Shown: positions 1 through 9,220, counted from the stretch's first letter. The stretch is 32,023 nucleotides of DNA from Chloroflexaceae bacterium (GCA_012031815.1 JAAUTE010000011.1:1-32023), one strand, 5' to 3'. The notes: generated from the sequence alone by a model not told the origin. Numbers and translations are program-made.

Positions 1-833
1 GACAGGATGGTTAGCTGTCCCTTGAAACGCCGCAGTAGCCGTTCTTCGGGAATGGAAGCCGATCCCAAAACGATGCCAGCGACCACTACGGTCATCAGTC
101 CCGATTCGCTGCGGATGGTCTGGGCTAAGCCAAATAATCCCCACAATCCTGCTAAAACCATCAGGTTTTTCAAGTCTTCAGAAAGATGCCCCGCGCGTTT
201 GAGGAGAACGCCTAGGAGCCAGCCGCCCACCCCGCCGATCGCCGCCCCGGTACCTAAGCGCAATAGCAATCCGCTGATAATCTCTAAGGGGCCAGCACTG
301 CGATTGAGGATAGTATCTAGGACAACGACGGCGAGAATGGCACCAATGGGGTCTATTAACACCCCTTCCCCTTCTAAAATCGTCGCTACTCGCCGATCGA
401 CTTGAACTTGCTTGAGCAGCGGGCCGATGACGGTTGGCCCGGTGACTACCACCAGGGAAGCATACAAAAAGGCGATCGCCCAGGGAAACTCTACCAGCCA
501 GTGAGCAGCCATGCCGCCGCCGATGAGGGTAATGAGGGTTCCGAGGGTTACTAGGTTGCGAATACTGCCTGAAACCCGCCCCAACTCCCGCAACTCTAAG
601 TTGAGTCCGCCTTCAAATAAAATAATGGCAACTGCTAGTGCCACCAGCACTTCTAAGCCAACGCCAAGTTCATGGGGATGCAACAGACCTATGCCGTCTG
701 GGCCTAAGGCAATGCCAAACAACAACAGAAACACAATGCTGGGTACTCTAAGGGATTCACCCAAAACTTGAGCGCTTATGCCTGCAAGCACCGCAATAAC
801 AATTTGTAAAGTAAGTCCGAACGATCCTTCCAT
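1..833 (-). CDS. NhaP-type Na+/H+ (cation:proton) antiporter, partial (C-terminus beyond left edge)
   Basis: The reverse complement is open from an ATG at 833 to the left edge, about 277 codons, and reads MEGSFGLTLQIVIAVLAG at the start. It is not in the ORF track because it has no stop inside the window; the two plus-strand ORFs listed here are its shadows. The protein is a chain of hydrophobic helices with the CPA1/NhaP-like stretches FEGGLNLELREL, VVTGPTVIGPLLKQ and EGVLIDPIGAILAVVVLD. The paired acidic residues in such helices are the cation-binding site of this family. Expected role: exchange of Na+ or K+ for protons across a membrane, in pH and salt homeostasis. Cyanobacteria carry several paralogues, so I do not assign a specific nhaS number. 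Any C-terminal regulatory domain is outside the window. Confidence 0.9.
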   Translation of the reverse strand, partial: MEGSFGLTLQIVIAVLAGISAQVLGESLRVPSIVFLLLFGIALGPDGIGLLHPHELGVGLEVLVALAVAIILFEGGLNLELRELGRVSGSIRNLVTLGTLITLIGGGMAAHWLVEFPWAIAFLYASLVVVTGPTVIGPLLKQVQVDRRVATILEGEGVLIDPIGAILAVVVLDTILNRSAGPLEIISGLLLRLGTGAAIGGVGGWLLGVLLKRAGHLSEDLKNLMVLAGLWGLFGLAQTIRSESGLMTVVVAGIVLGSASIPEERLLRRFKGQLTIL

Positions 834-1361
834 AGGTCTACTAATGGCAGGCAATGCTTTAAAGGATTGGGTCGAGAGTCGGTCAGCATGAATCTTAGCT
901 AAATTCCGAAAGTGATGCAGTCGACAAGCGTAACTTCTCGCCTGATGAATCTTTTGTTAAACCGACTTTCTTGGGATTTTCAGGGCTTAGGGAATCGCAA
1001 TCATTGGCTGGGTTGAGAACTTTCTAAAGTTTTGGTTAAGTTTCTCTTGTCAAGTCATCCGCAAAAAGCCTTGAAATGATTGTGCTAAGCGTGGGGAGAC
1101 AATTTTGAGAGGAGCGTTAGGGTTGCAGCAGGGGGTGGTGTCAGCAACGGCAGGGAGCGGAGAAGCCAAAAACCGCTGTCGGGAGGAGAGAAAGGCGGCA
1201 GTTTGGGCGGTGTTTTTACGGTGGCTTCATTTTAGCACTCAAGATTTCCTAAATCAAAACCGTACAGTTCGTCGCCCCACCAGGAATCGCTCTGCTCAAG
1301 GGGTGGCGTTTCCTTGGGTGGAATTGTTGCTTATGCTGGATTCAAAGCTTAGTGATTGTTC
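834..1361. other. Intergenic region between divergent antiporter and glycosyltransferase genes
   Basis: About 530 bases lie between the divergent starts of the antiporter gene and the GT39-like gene. The ORF-track entry 1105..1365 begins with TTG, has no recognisable protein features and runs into the next gene, so I do not accept it. The left half is AT-rich and probably holds the antiporter promoter. The right half (about 1105-1260) is purine- and G-rich. I see no tRNA, known small RNA or clear terminator. Confidence 0.4.
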
Positions 1362-3048
1362 ATGAGTCATCAAACCTTTGCCTGGGGACGTTTCCAAAAT
1401 CGCTTGCGTCGCGAAGAGCGCTGGCTGGAGTTTTTTTGTTTGTCAGGCTTGTTGCTGGCGGCAATGGTTCTGTTTTTAGTGAATTTGGAGCGGGTTTCCC
1501 TTCAAGATTGGGACGAAGGGACGGTCGCTCAAGTGGCCAGAGAAATTTGGCGATCGCCTTCTGGATCGCTGGGTTGGCTGTTTCCGACCCTGTGGGGCGA
1601 GCCGTATCACAATAAACCGCCGCTGCTACACGCCTTGATTGCGATCGCCTATGGGCTGGGCGGGGTGCAAACCTGGACGGCGCGGTTGCCGGGAGCGCTA
1701 TTAAGCGTGCTGAGCGTGTTGCTGCTCTATGGGGTCGGGCGGGAATTGTTTCCGGCGCGGCTACCGTCTTTGCTGAGTGCGGTCATTTATTTAACGTTTT
1801 TGCCCATTGTGCGCCACGGTCGCCTGGCGATGTTGGAAGGGCCGCTGCTGTGCTGGAGCCTGCTGGCTCTGTGGTGTGCCCTGAGAGCGCGGCGGGATTT
1901 GCGGTGGGCCCTGGGGATCGGCATGAGCTTGAGTCTGGCGGGGTTAACCAAGGGCATCTTCTGTATGCTCATTGGGAGCATAATTTTGGGCTTTTTGGCT
2001 TGGGATACCCCCCGATTGTTGCGATCGTGCTATCTCTGGCTGGGAGTGATACTAGGGGCGCTACCGTTGGTCGGTTGGTATGGCGCTCAGTGGCTGCGCT
2101 ATCGGGAGGAGTTTGTCCAGGTGGGTTTGCTGGGACAATCCCTGGAGCGGATCTATAAATCCGTGGAAGGGCACGACGGCCCGGTTTGGTACTATTGTCT
2201 GGAAATTCTGAAATATGGCTGGCCTTGGCTAATTTTTTTGCCTGTGGGGTCTGCATCTGGCCTGGGAGCATCGCAACTGGAGCTGGGGGAAGCTGGTCTT
2301 AGTCTGGAGTGGAGTCTATTTGCTGGTTGCGTCCCTGATGGCGACAAAGTTGCCCTGGTACATTGTGCCGCTCTATCCGGCGCTATCTCTGGCTGGGGGC
2401 GCACAATTGGCAGAGGTTTATCGCTGGCCGAGCGATCGCGCTTTTCCGAGAGTGTGGCGGCTGGTGATCGAGATACTGGCCTTGGGAACCACAGGCGCGG
2501 TGGGGGTTTTGGCCTGGCAGGGGGACATCTTTCTGGCTTGGTTGGCGGCGACCCTGGCCCTAACCCTGTGGCTGACAGCCTTGTTCCTCCTGAAACGCGA
2601 TGATCAGTTCATTGGGCTGCTGGCTTGGGGAACCTATATTTCGCTACTGCTGTTGGTTTGCTCGCCCTACTGGTTGTGGGAACTCAATGAGGCGTTTCCG
2701 GTGGAGCCAGTGGCGGCGCTGATTCGGCAACAGGTTCCGCCCGATGGGGTAGTTTACACCTCCTTTGGCTATGAACGGCCCTCCTTGAGTTTTTATAGCG
2801 ATCGCCGGGTAATTTCGCTGCCGGAAGCCGTTGAGCGGGACTTTCCGGGGGCTGGCGAGGACAAGAAACGCCAAGAGCTAGTCTCTCGGCTGCAAGCCTG
2901 CCTGCAACGGTCGACTCCTTGCTATTTACTGTTAGATAAGCCGATTTGGGTGGAATTAACCCCAAAAAACGGACAGCTTCTGGGTGAGGTGAGCAGTGGT
3001 CTCGACTGGCTGCTCCTGAGCAATCGTTCCTCCCTTGAGAGCCGCTAA
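1362..3048 (+). CDS. GT39/ArnT-like membrane glycosyltransferase, frameshifted near 2246-2249
   Basis: Two overlapping ORFs (1356..2603 and 2320..3048) form one gene. I chose ATG 1362 (MSHQTFAWGRF) over the upstream TTG. The first part has a membrane segment, then DWDEGTVAQVAREI, the acidic luminal loop typical of PMT/ArnT enzymes, followed by HNKPPLLHALIAIAYG and HGRLAMLEGPLL. The second part continues with LPWYIVPLYPALSLAGGA and a soluble C-terminal domain. The switch lies at a GGGG run (2246-2249). Removing one G gives FLPVGLHLAWEHRNW and an exact 562-codon gene. The family moves sugars from polyprenyl-phosphate carriers to lipids or proteins on the outer side of the membrane; the substrate here is unknown. 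The single homopolymer indel looks like a sequencing error, but a real null allele cannot be excluded. Confidence 0.85.
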
Positions 3049-3136
3049 TGCCCCTGTCCTGGCCGTTTGGGGAAGGGGGGCAAGCTAAGATGAAAAGAAA
3101 TAAAATCCCGTTAACGCTTAGCTCTCGGATAAATTC

Positions 3137-3406
3137 ATGATTGCCTACGAAGCTTCTAACTTAATCGCCAATAGCCTGCAATACTTTTTGCAGATTTACA
3201 TGGTACTGATTATTATTCGCGTACTGCTGACCTGGTTTCAAACCACCGAATGGGCCAACAACGCCATTGACGTTCTCAGCCCCGTAACCGATCCCTACCT
3301 CAATATCTTTCGCTCTTTGATTCCACCCCTGGGAATGATGGATATTTCGCCAATTATTGCCATTTTTGTCCTGCAAATCCTGGCGGGACTCTTTCGGGGA
3401 TTTTAG
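3137..3406 (+). CDS. YggT family membrane protein
   Basis: An 89-residue protein with two hydrophobic segments (about residues 14-32 and 68-86) separated by a polar loop. The loop contains the family-typical VLSPVTDPYLNIFRSLIPP, and RVLLTWF precedes it. This is the YggT/Ycf19 arrangement found in cyanobacteria and plastids. Family members have been linked to thylakoid organisation, cell division and nucleoid distribution, but no enzymatic activity is known. It stands alone between the glycosyltransferase and a convergent gene, so the neighbourhood gives no further clue. The length matches the single-repeat form of the family. Confidence 0.9.
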   Translation: MIAYEASNLIANSLQYFLQIYMVLIIIRVLLTWFQTTEWANNAIDVLSPVTDPYLNIFRSLIPPLGMMDISPIIAIFVLQILAGLFRGF

Positions 3407-3453
3407 CCGTTCTACTGGGGAGGAAGAAGTGAATTGGAGAATTTTCGTTGATT

Positions 3454-3891
3454 TTAGCGAACTTTGCTAGAAAAACCAGAAGCTTTGAATTTTTCCAGCT
3501 TTAACGGCGTGGGTTGATTGCTCGCCACAGAAATTCGAATTTGAAAATCACTGACGCCCGGTGGAACGGCTTCTAGGGAACCGAGCCGATTGCGATTTTG
3601 CAGGACGGGATTGCCATTGGCATCGTAAATTCGGCCAAAAACATCGGCGTCATAGACGGTTTTGCCTGTGGGGTTGTTGGCTTTGCCGGTTACGAGAAAG
3701 CAGTTTGCGGGCAAGCTGCCGCCGCCGCTGGTGACCATGCCTTCCGCCAATTCCGGGGGACAGTCTTCATAGGTCAGATGGGACAGTTTAATGGGGGTGA
3801 GGGCTGCTGCTGGGGGCGCAAAACTCAAGCCCACACAAGACAACAATACTCCTAGACAAACGGCGATCGCGCTCAATTTAATCGATTTCAT
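3454..3891 (-). CDS. Secreted or lipid-anchored cyanobacterial hypothetical protein
   Basis: A 145-residue protein starting MKSIKLSAIAVCLG with a clear signal peptide. Cleavage after PPAAA is likely. An LLSC stretch at residues 16-19 could instead act as a lipobox, although leucine at -2 is not ideal. The mature part has two cysteines (DCPPEL and ANCFLV) that may form a disulfide. It is followed by a segment resembling an FxLYD-like beta sandwich (NNPTGKTVYDADVFGRIYD, then PPGVSDFQIRISV). I do not recognise a named family with certainty. The gene converges on yggT and has no operon partner. Likely periplasmic or envelope location; function unknown. Confidence 0.75.
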   Translation of the reverse strand: MKSIKLSAIAVCLGVLLSCVGLSFAPPAAALTPIKLSHLTYEDCPPELAEGMVTSGGGSLPANCFLVTGKANNPTGKTVYDADVFGRIYDANGNPVLQNRNRLGSLEAVPPGVSDFQIRISVASNQPTPLKLEKFKASGFSSKVR

Positions 3892-4028
3892 CTGGGAAAA
3901 GTCCTACCGCTAGCTCACCTTCAGCTTAGCGCGATTATGCCGCCAAGGTCAGCCCTGGGCCGTCCCCCGCGATCGCCTGGGAGAAGGGTTAAGTTAAGAG
4001 TAGGGCTTGGTTGAAACAGGGCTTTGCT

Positions 4029-4667
4029 ATGGATCGAGCCGAGATAGAAGCGGCGCTACAGTCAGCGTTTGTACAATGCGAACTGAATTTATGCCCCCTC
4101 AGTGAAGGACAGCAGCAAATTGTCCGCCTAGCTCTCTTGGCCGCTTTTTCCGGAGAGACAGCCAGCCTTTTGGGGGAGGAATCCCAGGACAATCCCCTGG
4201 ACGAACTCGATCCCCAACAGCGTCAAGCCTTGCTCGCCTTCATCACCGCCCACGAAAAGCGAGAGATTCCCTGGAAAATTAAGTTGCTCAACGATTGGCT
4301 GGGCGATCGCAATTCTGGCGAGGTGCAGTTTATTCGGGATATTTACGGGCTATCCTGGCTCAATCGCGTCCGTAAAGTTCATCTGGCTAAATACCTCGAT
4401 CCCGGCGATGCCAGCAGCAGTTTGCGCCTCAAAGTAGGCGATCGCATTGAGGTTTGCAACGGGCTATGGGAGTGGGTACAAGATGATGGCCCCTGTTCCC
4501 GCGAATGGTTTCCCTGTCAAGTGGTGGGGATTCGCGAGCTAGCGGAGGGAGAACTTAACTATACAAGCTGCATTATTCGCTTTGAAAGCGGCTTGGAATA
4601 TGAAATCCAAGGAATTTATCAATGGAATCGCTATAATTGGCGATTTCCCCAGGAAGAGACGCCCTAA
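4029..4667 (+). CDS. Conserved cyanobacterial hypothetical protein
   Basis: I take ATG 4029 (MDRAEIEAALQSAF) as the start rather than the TTG at 4011, giving 212 residues. The first half is helical and acidic (DPQQRQALLAFITAHEKREIPWKIKLLNDWL). The second half looks like a small beta domain binding no obvious cofactor (LRLKVGDRIEVCNGLWEWVQDDGPCSREWFPCQVVGI, later YEIQGIYQWNRYNWRF). There is no signal peptide or membrane segment, so it is probably cytosolic. I do not recognise its function. It lies in the same direction as the sbcD-like gene, 76 bases upstream, and may share its transcript. Confidence 0.75.
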   Translation: MDRAEIEAALQSAFVQCELNLCPLSEGQQQIVRLALLAAFSGETASLLGEESQDNPLDELDPQQRQALLAFITAHEKREIPWKIKLLNDWLGDRNSGEVQFIRDIYGLSWLNRVRKVHLAKYLDPGDASSSLRLKVGDRIEVCNGLWEWVQDDGPCSREWFPCQVVGIRELAEGELNYTSCIIRFESGLEYEIQGIYQWNRYNWRFPQEETP

Positions 4668-4743
4668 GCCCCATGCCTCCCTAAATTAGCAGCCTCAAAC
4701 AGGCTAAAATTCAGCCAAGGCAGCGCTAGTGGGGCGGAAAGTT

Positions 4744-6033
4744 ATGGCGATCAAGATTTTACATCTCTCCGATATTCATTTAGGCAGCGGTTTTGCCCAC
4801 GGTCGCCTTAACCAGGTGACCGGCTTAAATACGCGGCTGGAAGATTTTGTCACTGCCCTGCGGACTTGTATCGATCGCGCGATCGCCGAACCGGTAGATT
4901 TGGTGTTGTTTGGCGGGGATGCCTTTCCCGACGCGACGCCGCCGCCCTATGTCCACGAAGCCTTTGCCTCCCAGTTTCGCCGCCTGGCCGATGCTGAAAT
5001 TCCAACCGTGTTGTTGGTGGGCAACCACGACCAGCATTCCCAGGGCAGTGGCGGCGCGAGTTTGTGCCTGTACCGTACCCTGGCGGTTCCTGGATTTATC
5101 GTGGGCGATAGCCTGACGACCCATCGTCTGAAGACCCGCAACGGTCCGATTCAGGTGATTACCTTGCCCTGGTTGACCCATTCGGCGCTGCTGACCCGGC
5201 CGGAAACGGAAGGGTTGTCCCTGGCAGAAATCAATCAATTACTGATTCAGCGCTTGGAACCCGTCCTGGAAGCAGAAATTCGCCGCCTCGATCCCAATCT
5301 CCCTACGGTTTTGCTCGGCCATTTAATGTGCGATCGCGCCACCTTGGGAGCGGAGCGGTTCCTGGCGGTGGGCAAAGGTTTTACCCTGCCCCTGTCGCTG
5401 CTGTTGCGATCGCAATTGGATTATGTGGCCCTCGGTCACGTCCACAAACACCAAAACCTCAATCCCAGCAACGATCCCCCCGTCATTTATCCCGGCAGCA
5501 TTGAACGGGTGGATTTCAGCGAGGAGGGCGAAACTAAGGGCTATGTCCTAGCGGAAGTGGCTAAAGGGCAAGTTACCTGGGAATTTTGTCCCCTAGAGAC
5601 CCGTCCTTTCCTCACCATTACTCTGGATGTCTCCCAGGAAAGCCAGCCCCAAGGGGCCATTTTGGCGGCGATCGCCAAAGCCTCCCTGGAAGAAGCCGTA
5701 GCGCGAATAATTTACAAATTGCGTTCTGAACAGCTCGATCTCATTGATACGGCAGCGCTCCACGGGGCCCTCGCTTCTGCCCACAGTTACACCATCCGGC
5801 CAGAACTGCTCAGCCAACTGGCCCGGCCCCGCATCCCGGAACTGAGCGCGGGCAACAGTCTCGATCCCCTGCAAGCCCTGACGACTTACCTAAAAAACCG
5901 GGAAGAATTAAGCGATATTGCCAGCGATATGCTGGAAGCAGCCCAATATTTGCTGGCAGGGGAGGGGGAATGGTCGGGCAATGGGCAGGAAACCTTTCCC
6001 GTCGCCCCCTCTCAACAGTTGCGGCTGCTGTAG
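4744..6033 (+). CDS. SbcD-like DNA repair exonuclease (metallophosphoesterase)
   Basis: A 429-residue protein from ATG 4744; the GTG at 4729 in the track adds five unlikely residues. The calcineurin-like metal motifs appear in order: LSDIHLG near the start, GGDAF, GNHD, GHLM and GHVH. These residues bind the two metals used for phosphodiester hydrolysis. The order and length fit SbcD/Mre11-type nucleases, which work with an SbcC ATPase on hairpin and broken DNA ends. No sbcC lies in the window, so the partner, if any, is elsewhere. The C-terminal third is a helical region ending in a short polar tail. The reading frame is intact. Confidence 0.85.
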   Translation: MAIKILHLSDIHLGSGFAHGRLNQVTGLNTRLEDFVTALRTCIDRAIAEPVDLVLFGGDAFPDATPPPYVHEAFASQFRRLADAEIPTVLLVGNHDQHSQGSGGASLCLYRTLAVPGFIVGDSLTTHRLKTRNGPIQVITLPWLTHSALLTRPETEGLSLAEINQLLIQRLEPVLEAEIRRLDPNLPTVLLGHLMCDRATLGAERFLAVGKGFTLPLSLLLRSQLDYVALGHVHKHQNLNPSNDPPVIYPGSIERVDFSEEGETKGYVLAEVAKGQVTWEFCPLETRPFLTITLDVSQESQPQGAILAAIAKASLEEAVARIIYKLRSEQLDLIDTAALHGALASAHSYTIRPELLSQLARPRIPELSAGNSLDPLQALTTYLKNREELSDIASDMLEAAQYLLAGEGEWSGNGQETFPVAPSQQLRLL

Positions 6034-6073
6034 CTTTAAAACAGAAAATGTAGTTTCTCGGATTAGACACTCC

Positions 6074-7226
6074 ATGAAACGATTCCTGGCGATCGCCGTT
6101 AGCGTAGCCATTTTTGCTGCTCCTGTATTCTCAAGTCGATTTTGGCGAACTGCTGGCGGTGCTGGCCAACTGCGATCCCCTCTGGTTGGCGGTCAGTGTG
6201 GGCACAATCGTCCCCCTTACCCTAATAACGGCCTGGCGCTTGCAGCAATTGATGCCCCCAGCCAGCCCCTAGGTCCATTGGGAAGCAAATCGGCTAATTT
6301 TAGGAGCTTGCGTCCTGAATATGGTGCTGCCGTCCAAAATGGGCGATATTGCCAAAGCCTACTTCATGAGCGATCGCGGCCATTTGACGGGAACTCTGGC
6401 GCTAGCGCTGGTGGTGTTTGAGAAAACCTGCGATATGCTGTCCCTGCTGCTGTGGTGTGTTTTGGGACTGCTGTGCTATCCCCGCAAAGATGAGCTGTTT
6501 TGGCTGATGACCCTGGCGGTGGCCGGAGGATTAATCCTCGGATTGGTGCTGCTGGCCTCCCGATCCTTTGCCGATGGCTTTTTTCACCTAGGCAAACAAA
6601 TCTCTCCCCAGGGTTTAAAGAAGAAACTAGGCAGCTTGCAGGCATCCTGGGGGGAAATGCACGCTTATTTTTGGCAGGATAAGTGGCAGCTTACTAAAAT
6701 TGTCATTACCTCTATTTTTCTCTGGTTTTTACACTTATTGCAAATCTGGTTATTTGTCTTGGCCCTAAAAGCCTGGGTTCCCTTTATGGCCAACCTCGCC
6801 CTGTCTCCCCTGTCAATCTTGGCGGGGTTACTGCCGTTAACCTTTGCGGGTGTGGGAACCCGTGACGCCGCTATTGTTTGGTTTTATGAGCCTTATTTGA
6901 CGACTACAACGGCCATTGCCCTAGGATTACTCTGTACCTCCCGCTATTTTCTGCCGGCTTTGGTGGGCCTGCCCTTGCTCGGTGAAATGCTCAGCGCTGT
7001 CAAAAACTCAACCGAGCCAACTCTTAAAATGCGATTGCCATTACCGTTAGAGAATGGTCAGGGCCATATCTGTATCGCAAAATTTAATATCAGTGCCGCT
7101 ATTATTTTTGATTGTGCCATCAAGTTTCAGCAGATCTTGATCGGCAGAGACAAAAATGTCAGCATCAAAGATGATAGCACTGGCAACATGAAGCGCATCA
7201 GCCGCGCGTATTCCCTTAATTTGTAA
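6074..7226 (+). pseudogene. Flippase-like (lysylphosphatidylglycerol synthase TM-region / UPF0104) gene, frameshifted, with in-frame stop and replaced 3' end
   Basis: ATG 6074 opens MKRFLAIAVSVAI. The frame then breaks at a TTTTT run (6111-6115). Removing one T gives a continuation with LYSQVDFGELLAVL and, later, NMVLPSKMGDIAKAYFMSDRG, the hallmark of this integral membrane family. A second lesion, TAG at 6270-6272, lies in the restored frame just before VHWEANRLILGA. It could be a nonsense change or a pair of compensating indels. The membrane domain runs to LVGLPLLGEMLSAV near 7010. The last 60 or so residues are antisense translation of the PIN gene, so the native end has been lost. Family members are polytopic proteins proposed to move lipids or lipid-linked intermediates. 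Several lesions make a genuine pseudogene more plausible here than elsewhere in the window. Confidence 0.75.
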
Positions 7227-7604
7227 ATCTAAACACTTTAGCTGAACTTTCACGGTTGCCGCCGTAAGGTCGAGGATACTAATGCTAAAAAAATCTGCAA
7301 TAATCTTAGTCTGTGGCACAATAGAGCGAGCGATAAAAACTCGAAAGGTACTAGCATTATCAATTCCTCTGGCAACTGAGGTATGAATAAGTTCTTTAAA
7401 TACAGCTTCTTCGAGTTCATAATAAATCAGGCATGATGTTGCTCCTAAGTGAGAGGAAGCAATCTTTTTAAAAAGTATCTTTGCATCTTCAAATAATATT
7501 TGAGGCTGACGGCCTCGGCGCAGCCCTTTTCGTAAGGTGGGAACTGCTTGTGCGGAACCACACAGATAATCCAGGAAAATCCCTGTGTCGAGATAAACGT
7601 TCAC
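7047..7604 (-). CDS. PIN-domain protein (second gene of a PIN-PIN pair)
   Basis: A 185-residue protein starting with GTG and sharing a 4-base GTGA overlap with the stop of the upstream PIN gene, which suggests translational coupling. All expected acidic residues of a PIN ribonuclease fold are visible: D6 in VYLDTGIFLDYL, E63 in LIYYELEEAVF, D136 in IRAADALHVASA, and D155 or D157 in VSADQDLLKLD. PIN proteins are Mg2+-dependent RNases, many of them VapC-type toxins. No antitoxin-like gene (RHH, AbrB or Phd type) is next to it. Its 3' end overlaps the readthrough tail of the flippase-like gene on the other strand by 180 bases. The region has no HIP1 sites, consistent with recent arrival. Confidence 0.85.
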   Translation of the reverse strand: MNVYLDTGIFLDYLCGSAQAVPTLRKGLRRGRQPQILFEDAKILFKKIASSHLGATSCLIYYELEEAVFKELIHTSVARGIDNASTFRVFIARSIVPQTKIIADFFSISILDLTAATVKVQLKCLDLQIKGIRAADALHVASAIIFDADIFVSADQDLLKLDGTIKNNSGTDIKFCDTDMALTIL

Positions 7605-8113
7605 ACCTTACTCCCAAGTTCAACTAGCAGTTCTTCCGGGGTAACGACTTGCGGCTTTCCAATTGAAAGAGAGTTTAAAGCGTTTTTTAATTGCCCATCA
7701 TCACTCACTAAATAATCGCACTCAGCAGCACTGCTTAAAATCAAAATATCGTTGGAGTGAGCAATGCGATCACGAAGGAGTGGAGCATGAGCTAGATATT
7801 CCTCGGCTTTCTCAAGATTCAAGGGTAGCAGAATAATTTCTGGATCTAGCGACTCCTCTAAACCCGAAATGCGAATTGTATTAATTTCTTGTACAAGTGA
7901 CCCAATACCCATCATTGGTTGACCCAATCTTTCTAGAAAAAGCAGTTCCTGAAGCACGACAGGATTAACAGCGAACCTTAATTTTTTCCCCATTTCATCA
8001 AACAAAAACCGAAAACTCGCCTTTCTTGTGGGTTCAAGCTCCTGCCTGTGCAAATAGTCATCTAAAACGTCTGTGTCTAAAAAAATAAAGGGTTTGCCGT
8101 TATGGTGCTGCAT
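7601..8113 (-). CDS. PIN-domain protein (first gene of a PIN-PIN pair)
   Basis: A 170-residue protein from ATG 8113. PIN-fold acidic residues can be assigned: D13 in FIFLDTDVLDDYL, E56 in NPVVLQELLFL, D122 in AHSNDILILSSA, and D138 in YLVSDDGQLKNAL. It therefore looks catalytically complete, although the sequence diverges from typical VapC. It is the promoter-proximal gene of a two-gene operon with the second PIN gene. The roughly 160 bases upstream, before the divergent deacetylase gene, contain no further ORF, so a conventional upstream antitoxin is absent. One PIN protein might inhibit the other, or both might act on RNA together; this is inference only. Confidence 0.8.
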   Translation of the reverse strand: MQHHNGKPFIFLDTDVLDDYLHRQELEPTRKASFRFLFDEMGKKLRFAVNPVVLQELLFLERLGQPMMGIGSLVQEINTIRISGLEESLDPEIILLPLNLEKAEEYLAHAPLLRDRIAHSNDILILSSAAECDYLVSDDGQLKNALNSLSIGKPQVVTPEELLVELGSKV

Positions 8114-8272
8114 TTTGGCATTTCTTAGCGCGTTGGTTTCTCTTTTAGTTTAAACTATCGGCTGTGTGCCTAGCATGCTAAAAAATCAACAAACCTCCCC
8201 CTCAGCGATCGCACCATCGACTTACACTAAAAAATAGACCCAGCCACCGCCTCTCACCCCTTGGCAAGCCCC

Positions 8273-9220
8273 ATGTTTCCCCTTATCTACTCCGACAAAT
8301 TCCTCCAGCACGATACCAACTTTTTCAAGCAGGCTACAGGCGGCTACCATCCCGAATGCAGCGATCGCCTGATAGCCATTGTGAAAGCGCTCAAAACGGC
8401 TCCCTGGGCTGACCAATTGGATTGGCAGCGGCCAACGCCCCTAGCAGAGCGGGATGTGATGCCCTGGTTGCAGCAAGTTCACGACCATCGCTACATCGAG
8501 CAGTTACAAAACATGGCCGCCAAGGGCGGTGGTTTGCTGGATTGGGATACTCCTGTATCGCCTCAGAGCTACGACGTGGCCCTGCTGGCGGTTAATGCTT
8601 GGTTAGATGGCGTCGATCGCGTTCTTTCAACCCAGGGGCCCGCTTTCGTGTTAGCCCGTCCTCCCGGCCACCACGCCACCCGCGAACAGGGCATGGGCTT
8701 TTGCCTCCTCTCCAATGGGGCGATCGCGGCCCAATATGCCCTAGCGCAGCCAAATATCAAGCGAGTTGCCATCCTAGACTGGGACGTACATCACGGCAAC
8801 GGCACCGAGGCGATCGTCCAATCCCATCCTCAAATTGTTTATTGCTCCCTCCATCAATCCCCTTGCTATCCCGGAACCGGGCGCAGCCAAGACCGTGGCC
8901 AGTTCAACAACGTCCTCAATCTGCCCATGTCCCCCGGCAGTAGTTTCAATGAATACCAGCCCGCTTTTGAGCAAAAAGTAGTGCCGTTTCTCAGCAACTT
9001 CGCCCCTGACCTGCTAATTATCAGTGCTGGTTACGACGGCAATCATGACGATCCCCTGGCAGAAATTGCGCTAAAGCCCCGTGATTTTGGCACATTTACC
9101 GAGTATTGCCTGGAAATCACCCCCAAAATCCTTTTTGGGCTGGAAGGCGGCTACGACCTCAACTCCCTCTCCCAATCTGTCTTAGCCACGGTTGAGAGCT
9201 GTTTGAATTTCGTTAATTGA
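8273..9220 (+). CDS. Histone deacetylase family (AcuC/HDAC-like) deacetylase
   Basis: A 315-residue protein from ATG 8273 (MFPLIYSDKF); the TTG at 8261 is less likely. Zn-dependent deacetylase signatures are all present: HPECSDRL near the N-terminus, RPPGHHA with the paired catalytic histidines, DWDVHHGNGT with metal-binding Asp and His, SAGYDGNHDDPL with the second metal Asp, and LEGGYDL at the end. Bacterial members deacetylate small molecules such as polyamines, or proteins; the substrate here cannot be told from sequence. It is divergent from the PIN pair and monocistronic as far as can be seen. The frame is intact and length is normal. Confidence 0.92.
   Translation: MFPLIYSDKFLQHDTNFFKQATGGYHPECSDRLIAIVKALKTAPWADQLDWQRPTPLAERDVMPWLQQVHDHRYIEQLQNMAAKGGGLLDWDTPVSPQSYDVALLAVNAWLDGVDRVLSTQGPAFVLARPPGHHATREQGMGFCLLSNGAIAAQYALAQPNIKRVAILDWDVHHGNGTEAIVQSHPQIVYCSLHQSPCYPGTGRSQDRGQFNNVLNLPMSPGSSFNEYQPAFEQKVVPFLSNFAPDLLIISAGYDGNHDDPLAEIALKPRDFGTFTEYCLEITPKILFGLEGGYDLNSLSQSVLATVESCLNFVN

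Noticed and set aside
7-771. Plus-strand ORFs 7..405 and 511..771
   Set aside because: Both are antisense shadows of the NhaP-type antiporter, which is open on the minus strand to the left edge and has clear family motifs.
1105-1365. 86-residue plus-strand ORF before the glycosyltransferase
   Set aside because: TTG start, no recognisable domain, membrane segment or signal, and it overlaps the next gene start.
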